A stretch of 64,000 nt of DNA from Moraxella nonliquefaciens. GTDB taxonomy: Bacteria > Pseudomonadota > Gammaproteobacteria > Pseudomonadales > Moraxellaceae. The notes under the pieces were generated by a model, which worked only from the letters and a program-made list of their open reading frames with translations, was not told where the DNA came from and searched no databases. This document shows, piece by piece, positions 54,193 through 64,000 of the stretch. The DNA lies in assembly GCF_001679005.1 (NCBI RefSeq), contig NZ_LXTW01000012.1:267116-331115 (forward strand). The letters are read 5' to 3'. Numbering within the stretch: position 1 is the stretch's first letter; every line of letters begins with the position of its first letter. A program made the position numbers and the translations under genes.

Positions 54193-56067
54193 CTAACCGA
54201 TACTGATTTTGGTGAGATTTTTGCGATTACCGTACCAAATTTGCATCAAGGCACGAGTTACGATGATGGCGGTAAACAAGGAAGTGATGATACCGACAGC
54301 AAGCGTGATGGCAAAGCCCTTAATGGGTCCTGTACCGATGGCAAATAAGATAAAGGCAACGAGCAATGTGGTTAAATTACCATCAAAGATGGAGCTAAAT
54401 GCACGGTCAAAGCCTGTAACGATGGCAGATTTTGGTTTGGCACCACCGGCAAGCTCTTCACGGATTCGCTCAAAAATCAGCACGTTGGCATCAACCGCCA
54501 TGCCCATGGTCAGTACAATCCCAGCGATACCAGGTAAGGTCAATGATGAACCAATGATGGACATGACCGCCGCCAGTGCGATGATATTAAAGGCAAGGGC
54601 AATGTTAGCAATCACACCGCAAGCACGATAAAATACAATCATCCACAAAAATACAAGCAGATAGCCAATTTTAGAAGCATTAAGCCCTTTATCAATGTTG
54701 TCTTGACCCAGTGATGGACCAATGGTACGCTCTTCAACAAAGTACATGGGTGCAGCCAACGCTCCGGAGCGAAGTAATAGAGCAAGCTCAGATGCCTCAG
54801 CAGGGCTGTCTAGTCCTGTGATGACAAAGGATGAACCTAACACCGCTTGGATGGTAGCACGGTTGATGACACGAGCCTCACTATAAGGTTGGCGTACTTC
54901 TTTGGTCTCGCCTGTGGCAGAGTCAATCTCATAGCCAACACGTTGTTTATTTTCAATAAACAGTACTGCCATCTGCTTGCCCACACTGGTGCGAGTGGCG
55001 TTTTGCATAAGGCGACCACCTGCTGTGTCTAGGGTAATGGATACCTGTGGACGACCATTTTCATCAACACCAGATTGGGCATTTTGGACTTTATCACCGG
55101 TAACGATGGCTTGACGGTCTAGCAGTATGGGAGGGCCCTCTAATGTGCCAAAAGCAAAGGCTTCGCTGCCAGCAGGAGCAATACCTCCTGTAAAGTGGTG
55201 AGTGTCTTCGCTGACCATACGAAACTCTAAATTTGCCGTACGACCCAATACACGTTTTGCCTCGGCGGTGTCTTGAACACCAGGCAATTCAACGACGATG
55301 CGGTTAGTGCCTTGTGACTGTACCAGTGCTTCTGCCACGCCAAGTTCATTGATGCGGTTACGCAGTGTTGTTAGGTTCTGACCGACGGCGTATTCATTGA
55401 TTTGGTTTAGGGCTTGTTCGGTATAGCTAAGCTCCAATACCGCTCCATCATTACTGGCAAGGGGTTTTAGCACAAAATCCATCATGCTCCCTTGTAGGGC
55501 ATTTTGAGCCAGATTGCGTTCATCATTGCTATTGAAAGTCAATACCATGCCGTTTTGGTTGGTTCTTAGGCTTTTGATGGCGATTTTGGCGGTACGCAGG
55601 TTACGACGCACCTCTTGGGTGGCGACTGTCAGACGTTGCTCTAATGCTTTATCCATATCAACTTCTAGGACAAATCGCACGCCCCCACGCAAGTCCAGTC
55701 CCAGTTTCATCGGTTTTGCTCCGATACTTTTGAGCCATTGGGGTGTGGTTTGAGCCAGATTTAGTGCCACAACGTAGTTTTCACCTAAGTTTTGGCGTAG
55801 GGTCTCTTGGGCTTTGAGTTGGTCTTCGGCAGTATTTAGGCGAATCAAGGCACTGTTATTGGCAAAGCTGCCATCATGATATGCCAAACCAGCTTTATCA
55901 AGCAATGCCTGTGATTGTACCAGTACATCAGAGGTCAGTTCTGTGCCAGCACTGGCACCTGTGATTTGTACCGCAGGTTCGTCAGGATAGAGGTTGGGCA
56001 GAGCGTACAAGCCAGCAATGGCCAGCACCACAGCGATGAGTATGTATTTCCAAGCAGGGTAATGCAT
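54193..56067 (-). CDS. secD: Protein translocase subunit SecD
   Basis: 624 residues. First helix, LGLDLRGGVRFVLEVDMDKA near 122, the P1 domain, and GMAVDANVLIFERIREELAGG near 525 in the family's transmembrane signature. Co-transcribed with secF; yajC lies 241 bases upstream. Confidence 0.96.
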   Translation of the reverse strand: MHYPAWKYILIAVVLAIAGLYALPNLYPDEPAVQITGASAGTELTSDVLVQSQALLDKAGLAYHDGSFANNSALIRLNTAEDQLKAQETLRQNLGENYVVALNLAQTTPQWLKSIGAKPMKLGLDLRGGVRFVLEVDMDKALEQRLTVATQEVRRNLRTAKIAIKSLRTNQNGMVLTFNSNDERNLAQNALQGSMMDFVLKPLASNDGAVLELSYTEQALNQINEYAVGQNLTTLRNRINELGVAEALVQSQGTNRIVVELPGVQDTAEAKRVLGRTANLEFRMVSEDTHHFTGGIAPAGSEAFAFGTLEGPPILLDRQAIVTGDKVQNAQSGVDENGRPQVSITLDTAGGRLMQNATRTSVGKQMAVLFIENKQRVGYEIDSATGETKEVRQPYSEARVINRATIQAVLGSSFVITGLDSPAEASELALLLRSGALAAPMYFVEERTIGPSLGQDNIDKGLNASKIGYLLVFLWMIVFYRACGVIANIALAFNIIALAAVMSIIGSSLTLPGIAGIVLTMGMAVDANVLIFERIREELAGGAKPKSAIVTGFDRAFSSIFDGNLTTLLVAFILFAIGTGPIKGFAITLAVGIITSLFTAIIVTRALMQIWYGNRKNLTKISIG

Positions 56068-56308
56068 AAGGACTTCTTTACAAAGGTTGATGGTGTGGAT
56101 TTGGATGATTTAAAATCAATGAATCTGAGTTTATCAGCCAAAACCTTTAATCTTTATAATGACAATGATTTTTGTTAAGTCATCATTTGGTATTGCTAAT
56201 GTTTTAAAGGATGGTTTAGATGACTTAAAGGATGAATTGGGCTTATCCCTTATCCTTTTGTCCAATTGTCCAATCTAATTTATCCAATGTTATCAATGTT
56301 AGACACGC

Positions 56309-56626
56309 CTAGATGTTATCAATGGTGCCTTTGGGCAATACGCTCATCACAGAGGCACGTTGGATTTTAATGTCCGTGTTGTTATTTAGGGCGATGAGTG
56401 CATAGTCGCCATCAATCTTTTTAATACGACCGACCAAACCACCAGCGAAAACCACCTCATTATCAACCGTCAAAGCATTGACCATGGTACGATGCTCTTT
56501 GGCTCGTTTGGACTGTGGGCGAATGATGAGAAAATAAAAAATGGCAAAAATGGCAATCATTGGCAATACTGACAAAAAAGAATTGGGCTGAGCAGGTGCA
56601 GCGGTTGCCAAAACAGAAGATAACAT
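56309..56626 (-). CDS. yajC: Preprotein translocase accessory subunit YajC
   Basis: 105 residues. One membrane helix (SVLPMIAIFAIFYFLIIRPQSKRAKEHR) followed by a small cytoplasmic domain. Start 56626 is chosen because AGGA is 6 bases before it; a longer frame from 56686 is unlikely. yajC-secD-secF is the usual order. Confidence 0.9.
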   Translation of the reverse strand: MLSSVLATAAPAQPNSFLSVLPMIAIFAIFYFLIIRPQSKRAKEHRTMVNALTVDNEVVFAGGLVGRIKKIDGDYALIALNNNTDIKIQRASVMSVLPKGTIDNI

Positions 56627-56866
56627 GAGCATTCCTAAATTTTTAAAACGAAAAATAACGCATATCATACCATAAAACAAATGCAATTTAGCAAATTTTA
56701 CATAAGCCTTTGAAATATTGTATAAATTTTCCCAAAATCATCATTTTATGTTTAATCTAAGCCATGCCATCATCATCGCAAAATCGCCCATTTTATCCTA
56801 AAATGCTTGCAGTTGTCATCATTTTGGCTTAATATTAGCGGTTAATTTAAGCCATTCATTCTTTGT

Positions 56867-58069
56867 ATGCCCCGACCGAGATTTTTTCTTATTGCTTTTT
56901 ATCTATTTGCCATCACACCTAGCATCGCCTTTGCCACAATGGGTCAGAGCGTGGGACAGGCAAATAGCACCAATGTCATTTTGCTGATTTTTTATGTGGT
57001 GCTGTCGCTTGTGGTTTCCTTTATTTGCTCCATCTCAGAGGCAACCTTATTGACGATGACCCCAAGCTATATTGATACTCTAAACGAAGACAGCCCCAAA
57101 ACCGCCGACTTACTGAATGAAGTTAAAGTGGCGAACATTGAAAAATCCATCTCATCAATTCTCACCCTAAATACCATCGCCAATACCTTAGGCTCGCTTG
57201 GGGCAGGTTCACAGGCGACCATCGTCTTTGGCAGTGCGTGGTTTGGGGTGTTTAGCGGTGTGATGACATTGGCGGTACTTATGGGCAGTGAAATCATTCC
57301 TAAGACGCTTGGGGCAACCTACTGGCGACGATTTGCTGTGCCTGTGGCGTATTATGTTAAGGGCATTAGTGTTTTGCTGTTCCCCATCGTTTGGGTTGCT
57401 GAGAAAGTCTCTCGTTTACTCACGCAGGGCAATAACGAGAACGGTTTTAATCGCCATGAGTTCATTGCCCTTGCCAATCAAGGCGAAATCTCAGGGCAGA
57501 TGAGTGAGCTTGAGACACGCATCATCAAAAATTCATTGGCACTAAGCATGATTCATGTGGAGAGCATCGTTACGCCACGCTCTGTGATGATTGCCTTTGA
57601 TGAGAATATGACGGTTGGCGATGTGTTTGCCACACACCCCAAACTGCCATTTTCTCGCTTCCCCATTTTTGATGAAGATTTGGATAATGCCACAGGTTTT
57701 GTGCTAAAAAGCGACCTACTTATCGCCAAAGCCAACCAAGAGATTCATACGCCCATCAAAGCCTTTAAGCGAGAGATTACCTTTGTTTTTGCCAAGATGA
57801 GACTGTTTGATGTGCTTGATTTGATGTTAAAAGAGCGACTGCATATCGCCCTTGTGGTGGGTGAATTTGGTGAAGTTAAGGGGATTGTTAGTTTAGAAGA
57901 TGTTCTTGAAACTTTGCTTGGTCTTGAAATTGTTGATGAGATTGACCGTGTTGATGACATGCAAGCCCTTGCCAGACAGCTTATGGACAGACGCATGAGC
58001 AGACTGGGTACAACCGTTGCCGATGATGAGAATGTAGGTAATGTTGGCAATATGCCAAATGGGACATAA
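56867..58069 (+). CDS. CNNM/CorC-family transporter-like protein
   Basis: 400 residues. DUF21 membrane domain with SISEATLLTMTPSYI and LTLNTIANTLGSLGAG, then two CBS domains (IVTPRSVMIAFDENMTVGDVF and LHIALVVGEFGEVKGIVSLEDVLETLLG). Related proteins export or sense Mg2+ or other divalent cations. A final Asn/Gly-rich tail is variable. Confidence 0.87.
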   Translation: MPRPRFFLIAFYLFAITPSIAFATMGQSVGQANSTNVILLIFYVVLSLVVSFICSISEATLLTMTPSYIDTLNEDSPKTADLLNEVKVANIEKSISSILTLNTIANTLGSLGAGSQATIVFGSAWFGVFSGVMTLAVLMGSEIIPKTLGATYWRRFAVPVAYYVKGISVLLFPIVWVAEKVSRLLTQGNNENGFNRHEFIALANQGEISGQMSELETRIIKNSLALSMIHVESIVTPRSVMIAFDENMTVGDVFATHPKLPFSRFPIFDEDLDNATGFVLKSDLLIAKANQEIHTPIKAFKREITFVFAKMRLFDVLDLMLKERLHIALVVGEFGEVKGIVSLEDVLETLLGLEIVDEIDRVDDMQALARQLMDRRMSRLGTTVADDENVGNVGNMPNGT

Positions 58070-58110
58070 AAACGCAAATAACTAAAACGCAAATAACAAA
58101 TATAAGACAT

Positions 58111-58911
58111 CTAAATCAAATACTCTATGATGGCAATGGTCAATAAATGCACAGGATAGAACCAATAAAACAAATAGCGACCACCAAAATCAGACCCTTT
58201 TTTGCCATTAAAACCATGGATGAGTAGGGCGGTGAGTATCATGCCAAAGTGCATGTAGCCGAGCCCAACAGTACGATTAAAACCATAAATGAGTACATAA
58301 ATCACAGGCAAGGATAAAAGATAAGCTCTAAGGCATTTGGCTTTATCTTCATAAAAATAATCAAACAATAAAGTCATGTAAATCATGGCAAAACCATAAT
58401 CAGATAGGCTAATGATGGGATAAAGTAGGGCAATTAGGATGATTTTTGTCAAGCGATTAATGTTCTTATGATGCCAAATCATCAAAGCGATGAGCGATAG
58501 CAAAAGCGAAAACAGCACATTGCCACGCATGAGATTTGCCATCACAGTCCAGTCAGCTTGTCCCCATTGGTGCCATTGATACAACAGCACGACATTTTTG
58601 ATGCCAATATCAAACAGCCAAAAGGGAATTTGAGCGATAAGAGCGAACAGCCCCAAGCGTTTGGCATAACCTTTGACATCACGAGTATGATAAAACCCCA
58701 CCACAAGCAGATAACACATAAGCGGAGCAACTGACCGCCCCAAAAAATGTGCCATCTCGGACAAATGGGTATTATAATCCCAAAATCGCCATGCCACATG
58801 ATCAACACTCATAAATAACATGGCAAGCCACTTTAAATAAAAAGCGGACAATGACCGATGGGGGTAACCTCTGGTGCTTATCATTTGAGTTTTATGATTT
58901 GGTTGTGCCAA
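58111..58911 (-). CDS. TraX-family membrane protein
   Basis: 266 residues with about eight helices. WLAMLFMSVDHVAWRF, HFLGRSVAPLMCYLLVVGFYHTRDVKGYAKRLGLFALIAQIPFW matches TraX/YccS-type acyl transferase-like membrane proteins (TraX acetylates F pilin in conjugation). No conjugation gene is nearby, so a chromosomal housekeeping or envelope role is likely. Confidence 0.83.
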   Translation of the reverse strand: MAQPNHKTQMISTRGYPHRSLSAFYLKWLAMLFMSVDHVAWRFWDYNTHLSEMAHFLGRSVAPLMCYLLVVGFYHTRDVKGYAKRLGLFALIAQIPFWLFDIGIKNVVLLYQWHQWGQADWTVMANLMRGNVLFSLLLSLIALMIWHHKNINRLTKIILIALLYPIISLSDYGFAMIYMTLLFDYFYEDKAKCLRAYLLSLPVIYVLIYGFNRTVGLGYMHFGMILTALLIHGFNGKKGSDFGGRYLFYWFYPVHLLTIAIIEYLI

Positions 58912-58935
58912 TGGATTATTGATTATTGTGTCGGA

Positions 58936-59601
58936 TTATTGTGCCAATGGTGGTATGGTATCAGGAGCATACCGCTGATGGCGTTTGTCTCGTTGGTCGG
59001 GTAGGGCAAAACGCTCATCATCAAAGGCGACTAAGGGAAGAAATGCTACGTTTTGGGCGGGCAGTTTTTGGCTGTGGGTCAGTCGCCATAAGTCAGTCTT
59101 TGTTTTGTCAGTCGCTGTTTTGGTGGTGCTGTTGTCATTGGTGATATTAAGATAGTATTTGGCAGGCAAGGGGTCAAGTGTGAATTTGCCTGTATAAATG
59201 TTATTGCTTTCATGAGTTAGTACAAAATCACGGTCTTTGTCTTTATCGGTGGCGTGCGAGACTTTGACATGAAGCGTGGTAGGGTAGTTCATATTTTGAG
59301 CGGATTTTAACTCAAAACGTACCGCATAATCATCAGGTGTGCCATCTAGTCGCATGATGCCTGACAGACCCAAATCATGAGCAAGTTTGTCTTTGGAGGC
59401 ATCTTGATAAAGACTTTTGCCGTCCATGTACCAATCATCACGCACAGGCGAATCTTTGATATTAAAAGCGTGAATGATAAAGAAAATACAGCCAATAACC
59501 ACAATGAGTGGCAGTCCGATGACGAACACGATGACCATGTAGTTTTTGTACCAAACATTGGCATTGGCTTTTTTGGTGTTGGTATGTGGGGTGGCAGACA
59601 T
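58936..59601 (-). CDS. FixH-family protein
   Basis: 221 residues: one N-terminal membrane helix (MVIVFVIGLPLIVVIGCIFFI), then a periplasmic domain with the FixH pattern (DDWYMDGKSLYQD...TTLHVKVSHATDKDKD...LPAKYYLNI). FixH acts in cbb3 oxidase or copper-linked assembly in other bacteria. No ccoNOQP genes are in the window. Confidence 0.8.
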   Translation of the reverse strand: MSATPHTNTKKANANVWYKNYMVIVFVIGLPLIVVIGCIFFIIHAFNIKDSPVRDDWYMDGKSLYQDASKDKLAHDLGLSGIMRLDGTPDDYAVRFELKSAQNMNYPTTLHVKVSHATDKDKDRDFVLTHESNNIYTGKFTLDPLPAKYYLNITNDNSTTKTATDKTKTDLWRLTHSQKLPAQNVAFLPLVAFDDERFALPDQRDKRHQRYAPDTIPPLAQ

Positions 59602-59772
59602 GATGGCACAATGATAAAATTTGTCTTAATTTTAGCATTTTTTACCCAAAAAGACAAAACATCAAAGACAAAACATCTCATCAAAGACAAAGAATATGAC
59701 AATAAAAACAAAACCAAACTTTAAGGTGTGCCAGCATGTCTTTAACAATTTTTAAAAATATCAAGCAAAGCA

Positions 59773-59803
59773 TTGACATAACTGGGATAAAATCTGTTAA
59801 AAT
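59773..59803 (+). promoter_or_regulatory. Candidate promoter of purL
   Basis: TTGACA at 59773-59778, then extended -10 TGTTAAAAT (59795-59803), spacing 19. No clear PurR box. Confidence 0.45.
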
Positions 59804-59878
59804 ATCTTATCCAAGATTGCTTATTGCTTTTATCTTATTTATTCATTTTATCTTATCACATTGTGGGGAGCGACCATC

Positions 59879-62800
59879 ATGATGACCATCGCTGGAAAGC
59901 CGTTTTTAACCCAGTTTCAGACAGACGCTCTCATCAAAGAGCTAAACACCAAGACCGATTTATCCATCCGTGCCATCAAATCACAGCAGATTTATGTTTT
60001 TGCCAGCTACTTAACCCATGATGAACACCAAAAAGCACTCAGTTTATTAAATGATGGCTTAGCGTTTGATGAAGATAAAGCCGGTGATGGTGAATGTCAA
60101 GTGGTGGTGTCTCCACGTTTTGGTACGATCAGTCCATGGGCATCCAAAGCGACTGACATTTTTACAAACTGTGGGATAAATATTGAACGTGTGGAGCGTG
60201 TTGTGTTATTTACGCTAATAGGCGATGGTGAACTGCCACGCAAACTGCCACAGGTTGCCCAAAATATCCTACACGACCGCATGACCCAAAGCCTAAGCCA
60301 TGATTTATCAGCACTCAAAGCACTCTTTGCTGATGATAAGCCCAAACACCTAACGCATATTGATATCATGGGGCAGGGGCGTTCGGCACTGGTACAGGCA
60401 AATGGTGAGTTTGGTTTTGCATTATCTGATGAAGACATGGATTATTTGGTCAAGCATTTTAATATCTTAGCCAGAAATCCTACTGACGTGGAGCTTATGA
60501 TGTTCGCCCAAGCCAACAGCGAACATTGTCGCCATAAGATTTTTAACGCCCAATGGACAATTGACGGCAAAAAACAAGACAAATCATTATTTAAGATGAT
60601 TAAAAATACCCATGAGTCATCGCCTGAGGGGATTTTATCGGCTTATAAAGACAACGCAGCGGTCATGGAGGGCTTCATTGCTGAACGTTTTTATGTGAAC
60701 AAAAATGATGACCGCTTGCATGAATATGGCTTTCACAAAGAGCCTGTTGATATCTTGATGAAAGTTGAAACGCACAACCATCCAACCGCCATCGCCCCAT
60801 ATGCAGGAGCGGCAACAGGTTCAGGCGGTGAGATACGAGATGAGGGAGCGACAGGACGTGGTGGTAAGCCAAAAGCGGGTTTGACAGGGTTTAGCGTATC
60901 TCATTTGCATCTGCCAAACATGCCTGAAAAATGGGAAAAAAATACCAAAGCATACGGTAAGCCTGCACGTATGGCATCCGCCCTTGAAATTATGACTCAC
61001 GCACCGCTTGGCAGTGCAGCATTTAATAATGAGTTTGGTCGTCCTAATTTGACAGGTTATTTTAGAAGTTTTGAGCTTGACACCAGTGCCATGCAAGATG
61101 GCAGTCAAATGCGTGGTTATCATAAGCCGATCATGATTGCTGGTGGTTATGGCAACATCAAGCGTGATTTGGTGCAAAAAAATCCCATCAAACAGGGCGA
61201 TTTGCTCATTGTACTTGGTGGGCCTGCCATGCAAATTGGATTGGGCGGTGGAGCAGCAAGCTCGGTTGATGGTGGCAGTTTGGATGAGGGGTTGGATTTT
61301 GCCAGTGTTCAGCGTGATAATGCAGAGATGGAACGTCGCTGTCAAGAGGTGATTGATGCTTGCTGGGCGATGGGAGCAGAACACAATCCCATCGTCTCCA
61401 TCCACGATGTTGGGGCAGGTGGTCTGTCTAATGCCATGCCAGAGCTTGTTCATGACCATGAGCTTGGGGCGGTGTTGGAGCTTAGAAAAGTACCATCATT
61501 AGAACGTGGTATGTCGCCCATGGCAATTTGGTCAAACGAAGCCCAAGAACGCTACGTGCTTGCCATTAACCCAAAAGATGAAGAGCGATTTACCCAAATT
61601 TGTGAACGTGAACGTTGTCCTTTTGCCATACTGGGTGTGGCAACTGATGTGCGTCAGCTTAAAGTCAATGATGAGCTGCTGCCAGAGCAACCTGTGGATA
61701 TGCCCATGCAAGTGCTATTAGGTGGCATGCCTAAGATGAAGCGTTCGGTGCGTCGCCTGCATCCTAAATTAACAGCGTTAAACATTCAACAATCAGACAT
61801 TGCAGGTTTCGTTCGTGATGTGCTAAGACACCCTACCGTGGCAAGCAAATCATTTTTGATTAGTATTGGCGACCGCTCTATTACAGGCATGGTGGTGCGT
61901 GAACAGTATGTAGGGCGTTATCAGATTCCTGTGGCGGACTGTGCGGTAACGATGACAGGATTGCTTGCCGATACAGGTGAAGCGATGGCGATGGGCGAAC
62001 GCACGCCTGTGGCACTCATCAGCCCCAAAGCATCAGCACGTCTGGCACTGGGTGAGACGATTACTAACTTAGCTGGTGCAAACATTGCTGATATCTCAAA
62101 GATTACCTTATCTGCCAACTGGATGGCAGCCTGTGGTGATGATGGTGAGGATGTGGCACTTTATGATGCGGTGCAGACACTGGGCGAGGAGCTGTGCCCT
62201 GTTTTGGGCATTGCCATCCCTGTGGGCAAAGACAGCTTGTCCATGCGTGCAGGCTGGCAAGATGATGGCATGGATAAGGCAGTGGTATCGCCCATGAGTC
62301 TTATCATCACAGGCTTTGCCCCTGTTCAAGACATTAATAAAACCCTAACGCCTGAACTGACCAATACCGACAGTCGTTTGTATCGCATTGATTTATCAAA
62401 AGGGCAGTACCGTTTGGGCGGTTCTATCCTTGCCCAGACACTTGGTCAACTCGGTGATGATTGTCCTGATGTGGACAGTGCAGATGATTTGAAACGGTTC
62501 TTTGAATTCATCCAAACTGCCAATAATCAGGGCTTTATCAGTGCGTATCATGACATCTCAGATGGCGGCTTGATTGCGACGGTGGCGGAGATGCAGTTTA
62601 CCGCTCGTGTTGCCATCAATCTGTCCTTAGATGATGATAATCTCTTAGGGCAGTTATTTGCTGAGGAGCTTGGGGCGGTGGTGCAGGTGTTGCCTGAATA
62701 CGTCTTTGATTTTGAGGAGCTGGCTCAAAGTATGGGTGTATCACAGATGGTTTGTGACATCGGAGAAGTCTTTGCCACTCCTGCTGGCGGTGCTGACCAA

Positions 62801-63802
62801 GACATTCTAAGCATACAGACAGCCAGTATGAATTTGGAGTTCATGCGTAGCGACCTACAAAATGAGTGGACAAAAGTCAGTCATGCCATCGCTTGTATTC
62901 GTGATAATCCTGCCTGTGCCAACCAAGAGTTTGCACTCATCAATGACATTGACCATCATGGACTGATTGCACAGGCAAATTACGACCTAAATCAAGCCAT
63001 AGAAGCCCCATATGTGAATAATCGCACCAGTTACCCCAAAGTTGCCATTTTACGTGAACAGGGCGTTAATGGGCATTTGGAGATGGCGGCGGGTTTTAAA
63101 CTGGCAGGCTTTGATGCCATTGATGTGCATATGAGTGATTTGATGAGCGGACGTGTCAATTTGCGTGATGTTGATGGGTTGGTGGCTTGTGGTGGATTTA
63201 GTTATGGCGATGTGCTTGGAGCAGGTTCAGGCTGGGCAAGCAGTATTTTACACCACAAAGAGCTGTCAATGATGTTCGCCAGATTCTTTCATCGTCCTGA
63301 AACCTTTGCTTTGGGGGTATGTAACGGCTGTCAGATGATGAGCCAGTTAAAAGAGCTGATGGTGGGTGCAGAGCATTTTCCACGGTTTAGCACCAATGTC
63401 TCAGCTCGCTTTGAAGCTCGTACGGTCAATGTGCGTGTAGAGCGTACCAAATCCGTGCTGTTAAAGGGCATGCAAGAGAGTATCTTACCGATTGCAGTGG
63501 CACATGGTGAGGGTTTTGCCAACCTTGATGATAAGGCGATTTTTGAGCTGGAAAATAGCGGTCAAATCGCCTTGCGTTACGTGGACAGTCAAGGGAGGGC
63601 TACTGAACATTATCCACTAAATCCCAACGGTTCACCCCAAGGCATTACAGGCATTTGTAGCAATGATGGACGTGTTACCTTAATGATGCCACATCCAGAG
63701 CGGACATTACGTGCGGTCAATCACTCATGGAGACCAAATGAGTGGGACAAAGATGGGGCGTGGATGCGACTGTTTCGTAACGCCCGTGCGTTTTTGCGTT
63801 GA
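59879..63802 (+). CDS. purL: Phosphoribosylformylglycinamidine synthase (large type)
   Basis: Fourth step of purine synthesis (FGAR + Gln to FGAM). 1307 residues, the single-chain gammaproteobacterial type: N-terminal domain, two AIR synthase-like halves (KVETHNHPTAIAPYAGAATGSGGEIRDEG near 300; VSIHDVGAGGLSNAMPEL), and a C-terminal class I glutamine amidotransferase with GVCNGCQMM (nucleophilic Cys near 1150) and the His-Glu pair in MMPHPERT. Start 59879 is chosen because GGGGAG precedes it; the nearby ATG at 59882 is also possible. Followed by a terminator. Confidence 0.97.
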   Translation: MMTIAGKPFLTQFQTDALIKELNTKTDLSIRAIKSQQIYVFASYLTHDEHQKALSLLNDGLAFDEDKAGDGECQVVVSPRFGTISPWASKATDIFTNCGINIERVERVVLFTLIGDGELPRKLPQVAQNILHDRMTQSLSHDLSALKALFADDKPKHLTHIDIMGQGRSALVQANGEFGFALSDEDMDYLVKHFNILARNPTDVELMMFAQANSEHCRHKIFNAQWTIDGKKQDKSLFKMIKNTHESSPEGILSAYKDNAAVMEGFIAERFYVNKNDDRLHEYGFHKEPVDILMKVETHNHPTAIAPYAGAATGSGGEIRDEGATGRGGKPKAGLTGFSVSHLHLPNMPEKWEKNTKAYGKPARMASALEIMTHAPLGSAAFNNEFGRPNLTGYFRSFELDTSAMQDGSQMRGYHKPIMIAGGYGNIKRDLVQKNPIKQGDLLIVLGGPAMQIGLGGGAASSVDGGSLDEGLDFASVQRDNAEMERRCQEVIDACWAMGAEHNPIVSIHDVGAGGLSNAMPELVHDHELGAVLELRKVPSLERGMSPMAIWSNEAQERYVLAINPKDEERFTQICERERCPFAILGVATDVRQLKVNDELLPEQPVDMPMQVLLGGMPKMKRSVRRLHPKLTALNIQQSDIAGFVRDVLRHPTVASKSFLISIGDRSITGMVVREQYVGRYQIPVADCAVTMTGLLADTGEAMAMGERTPVALISPKASARLALGETITNLAGANIADISKITLSANWMAACGDDGEDVALYDAVQTLGEELCPVLGIAIPVGKDSLSMRAGWQDDGMDKAVVSPMSLIITGFAPVQDINKTLTPELTNTDSRLYRIDLSKGQYRLGGSILAQTLGQLGDDCPDVDSADDLKRFFEFIQTANNQGFISAYHDISDGGLIATVAEMQFTARVAINLSLDDDNLLGQLFAEELGAVVQVLPEYVFDFEELAQSMGVSQMVCDIGEVFATPAGGADQDILSIQTASMNLEFMRSDLQNEWTKVSHAIACIRDNPACANQEFALINDIDHHGLIAQANYDLNQAIEAPYVNNRTSYPKVAILREQGVNGHLEMAAGFKLAGFDAIDVHMSDLMSGRVNLRDVDGLVACGGFSYGDVLGAGSGWASSILHHKELSMMFARFFHRPETFALGVCNGCQMMSQLKELMVGAEHFPRFSTNVSARFEARTVNVRVERTKSVLLKGMQESILPIAVAHGEGFANLDDKAIFELENSGQIALRYVDSQGRATEHYPLNPNGSPQGITGICSNDGRVTLMMPHPERTLRAVNHSWRPNEWDKDGAWMRLFRNARAFLR

Positions 63803-63836
63803 TGATTTATCAGACACAACAAATAAGATAGAACGT

Positions 63837-63866
63837 AACACCGTCAAAAAGTTGGCGGTGTTTTTA
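63837..63866 (+). terminator. Rho-independent terminator of purL
   Basis: AACACCG (63837-63843) pairs with CGGTGTT (63856-63862), then T's. Confidence 0.8.
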
Positions 63867-63942
63867 TCAAAAGCACCAAAACCCATCCAATGATTGACAT
63901 GACTGGTACGGTTATTTTTTATTTAAATAATTTTGTGAAATA

Positions 63943-63951
63943 TGCTATAAT
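63943..63951 (+). promoter_or_regulatory. Extended -10 promoter at the window edge
   Basis: TGCTATAAT at 63943-63951 drives a unit that begins near 63958 and runs off the end; the last 45 bases (GGGTCAATCTGTCAGG...) show no start codon, so a leader or small RNA may begin here. Confidence 0.5.
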
Positions 63952-64000
63952 TGCAAGGGTCAATCTGTCAGGACTGGCAGAATTCTACCGATGCTTTATA

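Overview
The window looks like a chromosomal segment of a Moraxella-type gammaproteobacterium (family Moraxellaceae). Several things point that way: AT-rich intergenic DNA, the amgK-murU pair divergent from lptD-surA, a SpoT whose synthetase half has decayed, a WS/DGAT wax-ester acyltransferase, a lipoprotein thioredoxin-MsrA-MsrB fusion, and a Neisseria-like NgoPII restriction-modification pair. The species assignment is inferred from gene content only. Most of the window is housekeeping DNA in short operons on both strands, with no prophage, CRISPR array or intact insertion sequence.

Layout. 0-6 kb: a decayed gene end, der, an NgoPII-type R-M pair (the endonuclease is frameshifted at a run of eight A), then an AT-rich block with a metalloprotease-like protein, a class IV aminotransferase and a metallophosphoesterase. 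5.8-6.4 kb: a gene-poor stretch with a short orphan transcription unit (promoter, 25-codon ORF, inverted repeat, terminator) and a pair of GTAG-headed REP sequences. 6.5-7.7 kb: the RNA ligase RtcB. 8.1-13.8 kb: a nine-gene cluster discussed below. 13.8-19.3 kb (mostly minus): rnhB, mnmC, YciI, YciB and a K+ channel. 19.4-27.5 kb: yebC, an amino-acid binding lipoprotein, surA-lptD, and divergent amgK-murU (cell-wall recycling). 27.7-27.9 kb: tRNA-Val and tRNA-Asp under one strong promoter. 28-44 kb: LysR regulator, L,D-transpeptidase, argG, WS/DGAT, ispH, gmk-rpoZ-spoT, an M48 protease, ridA, priA, a TrpX-like binding protein and ftsY. 44-64 kb: ogt, msrAB, ahcY, an MscS channel, brnQ, yajC-secD-secF, a CNNM/CorC protein, TraX, FixH and purL.

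The most interesting locus is 8.08-13.83 kb. A small Cys-rich secreted peptide with EGKCG motifs (HvfA-like) is followed by an RclA-type Cu(II) reductase homologue, a lipoprotein rhodanese, a DUF2892 membrane protein, a DUF692 multinuclear-iron oxidase (HvfB/MbnB family), its DUF2063 partner (HvfC-like), a DoxX membrane protein, an ECF sigma factor and a ZAS-type anti-sigma factor. An ECF-type promoter lies directly upstream of the peptide gene. The best reading is a ribosomally made, post-translationally modified copper-binding peptide (the Hvf/bufferin/oxazolin theme) combined with RclA redox chemistry and sulfur-handling genes under its own sigma/anti-sigma switch. The family assignments come from sequence; the joint function is inference.
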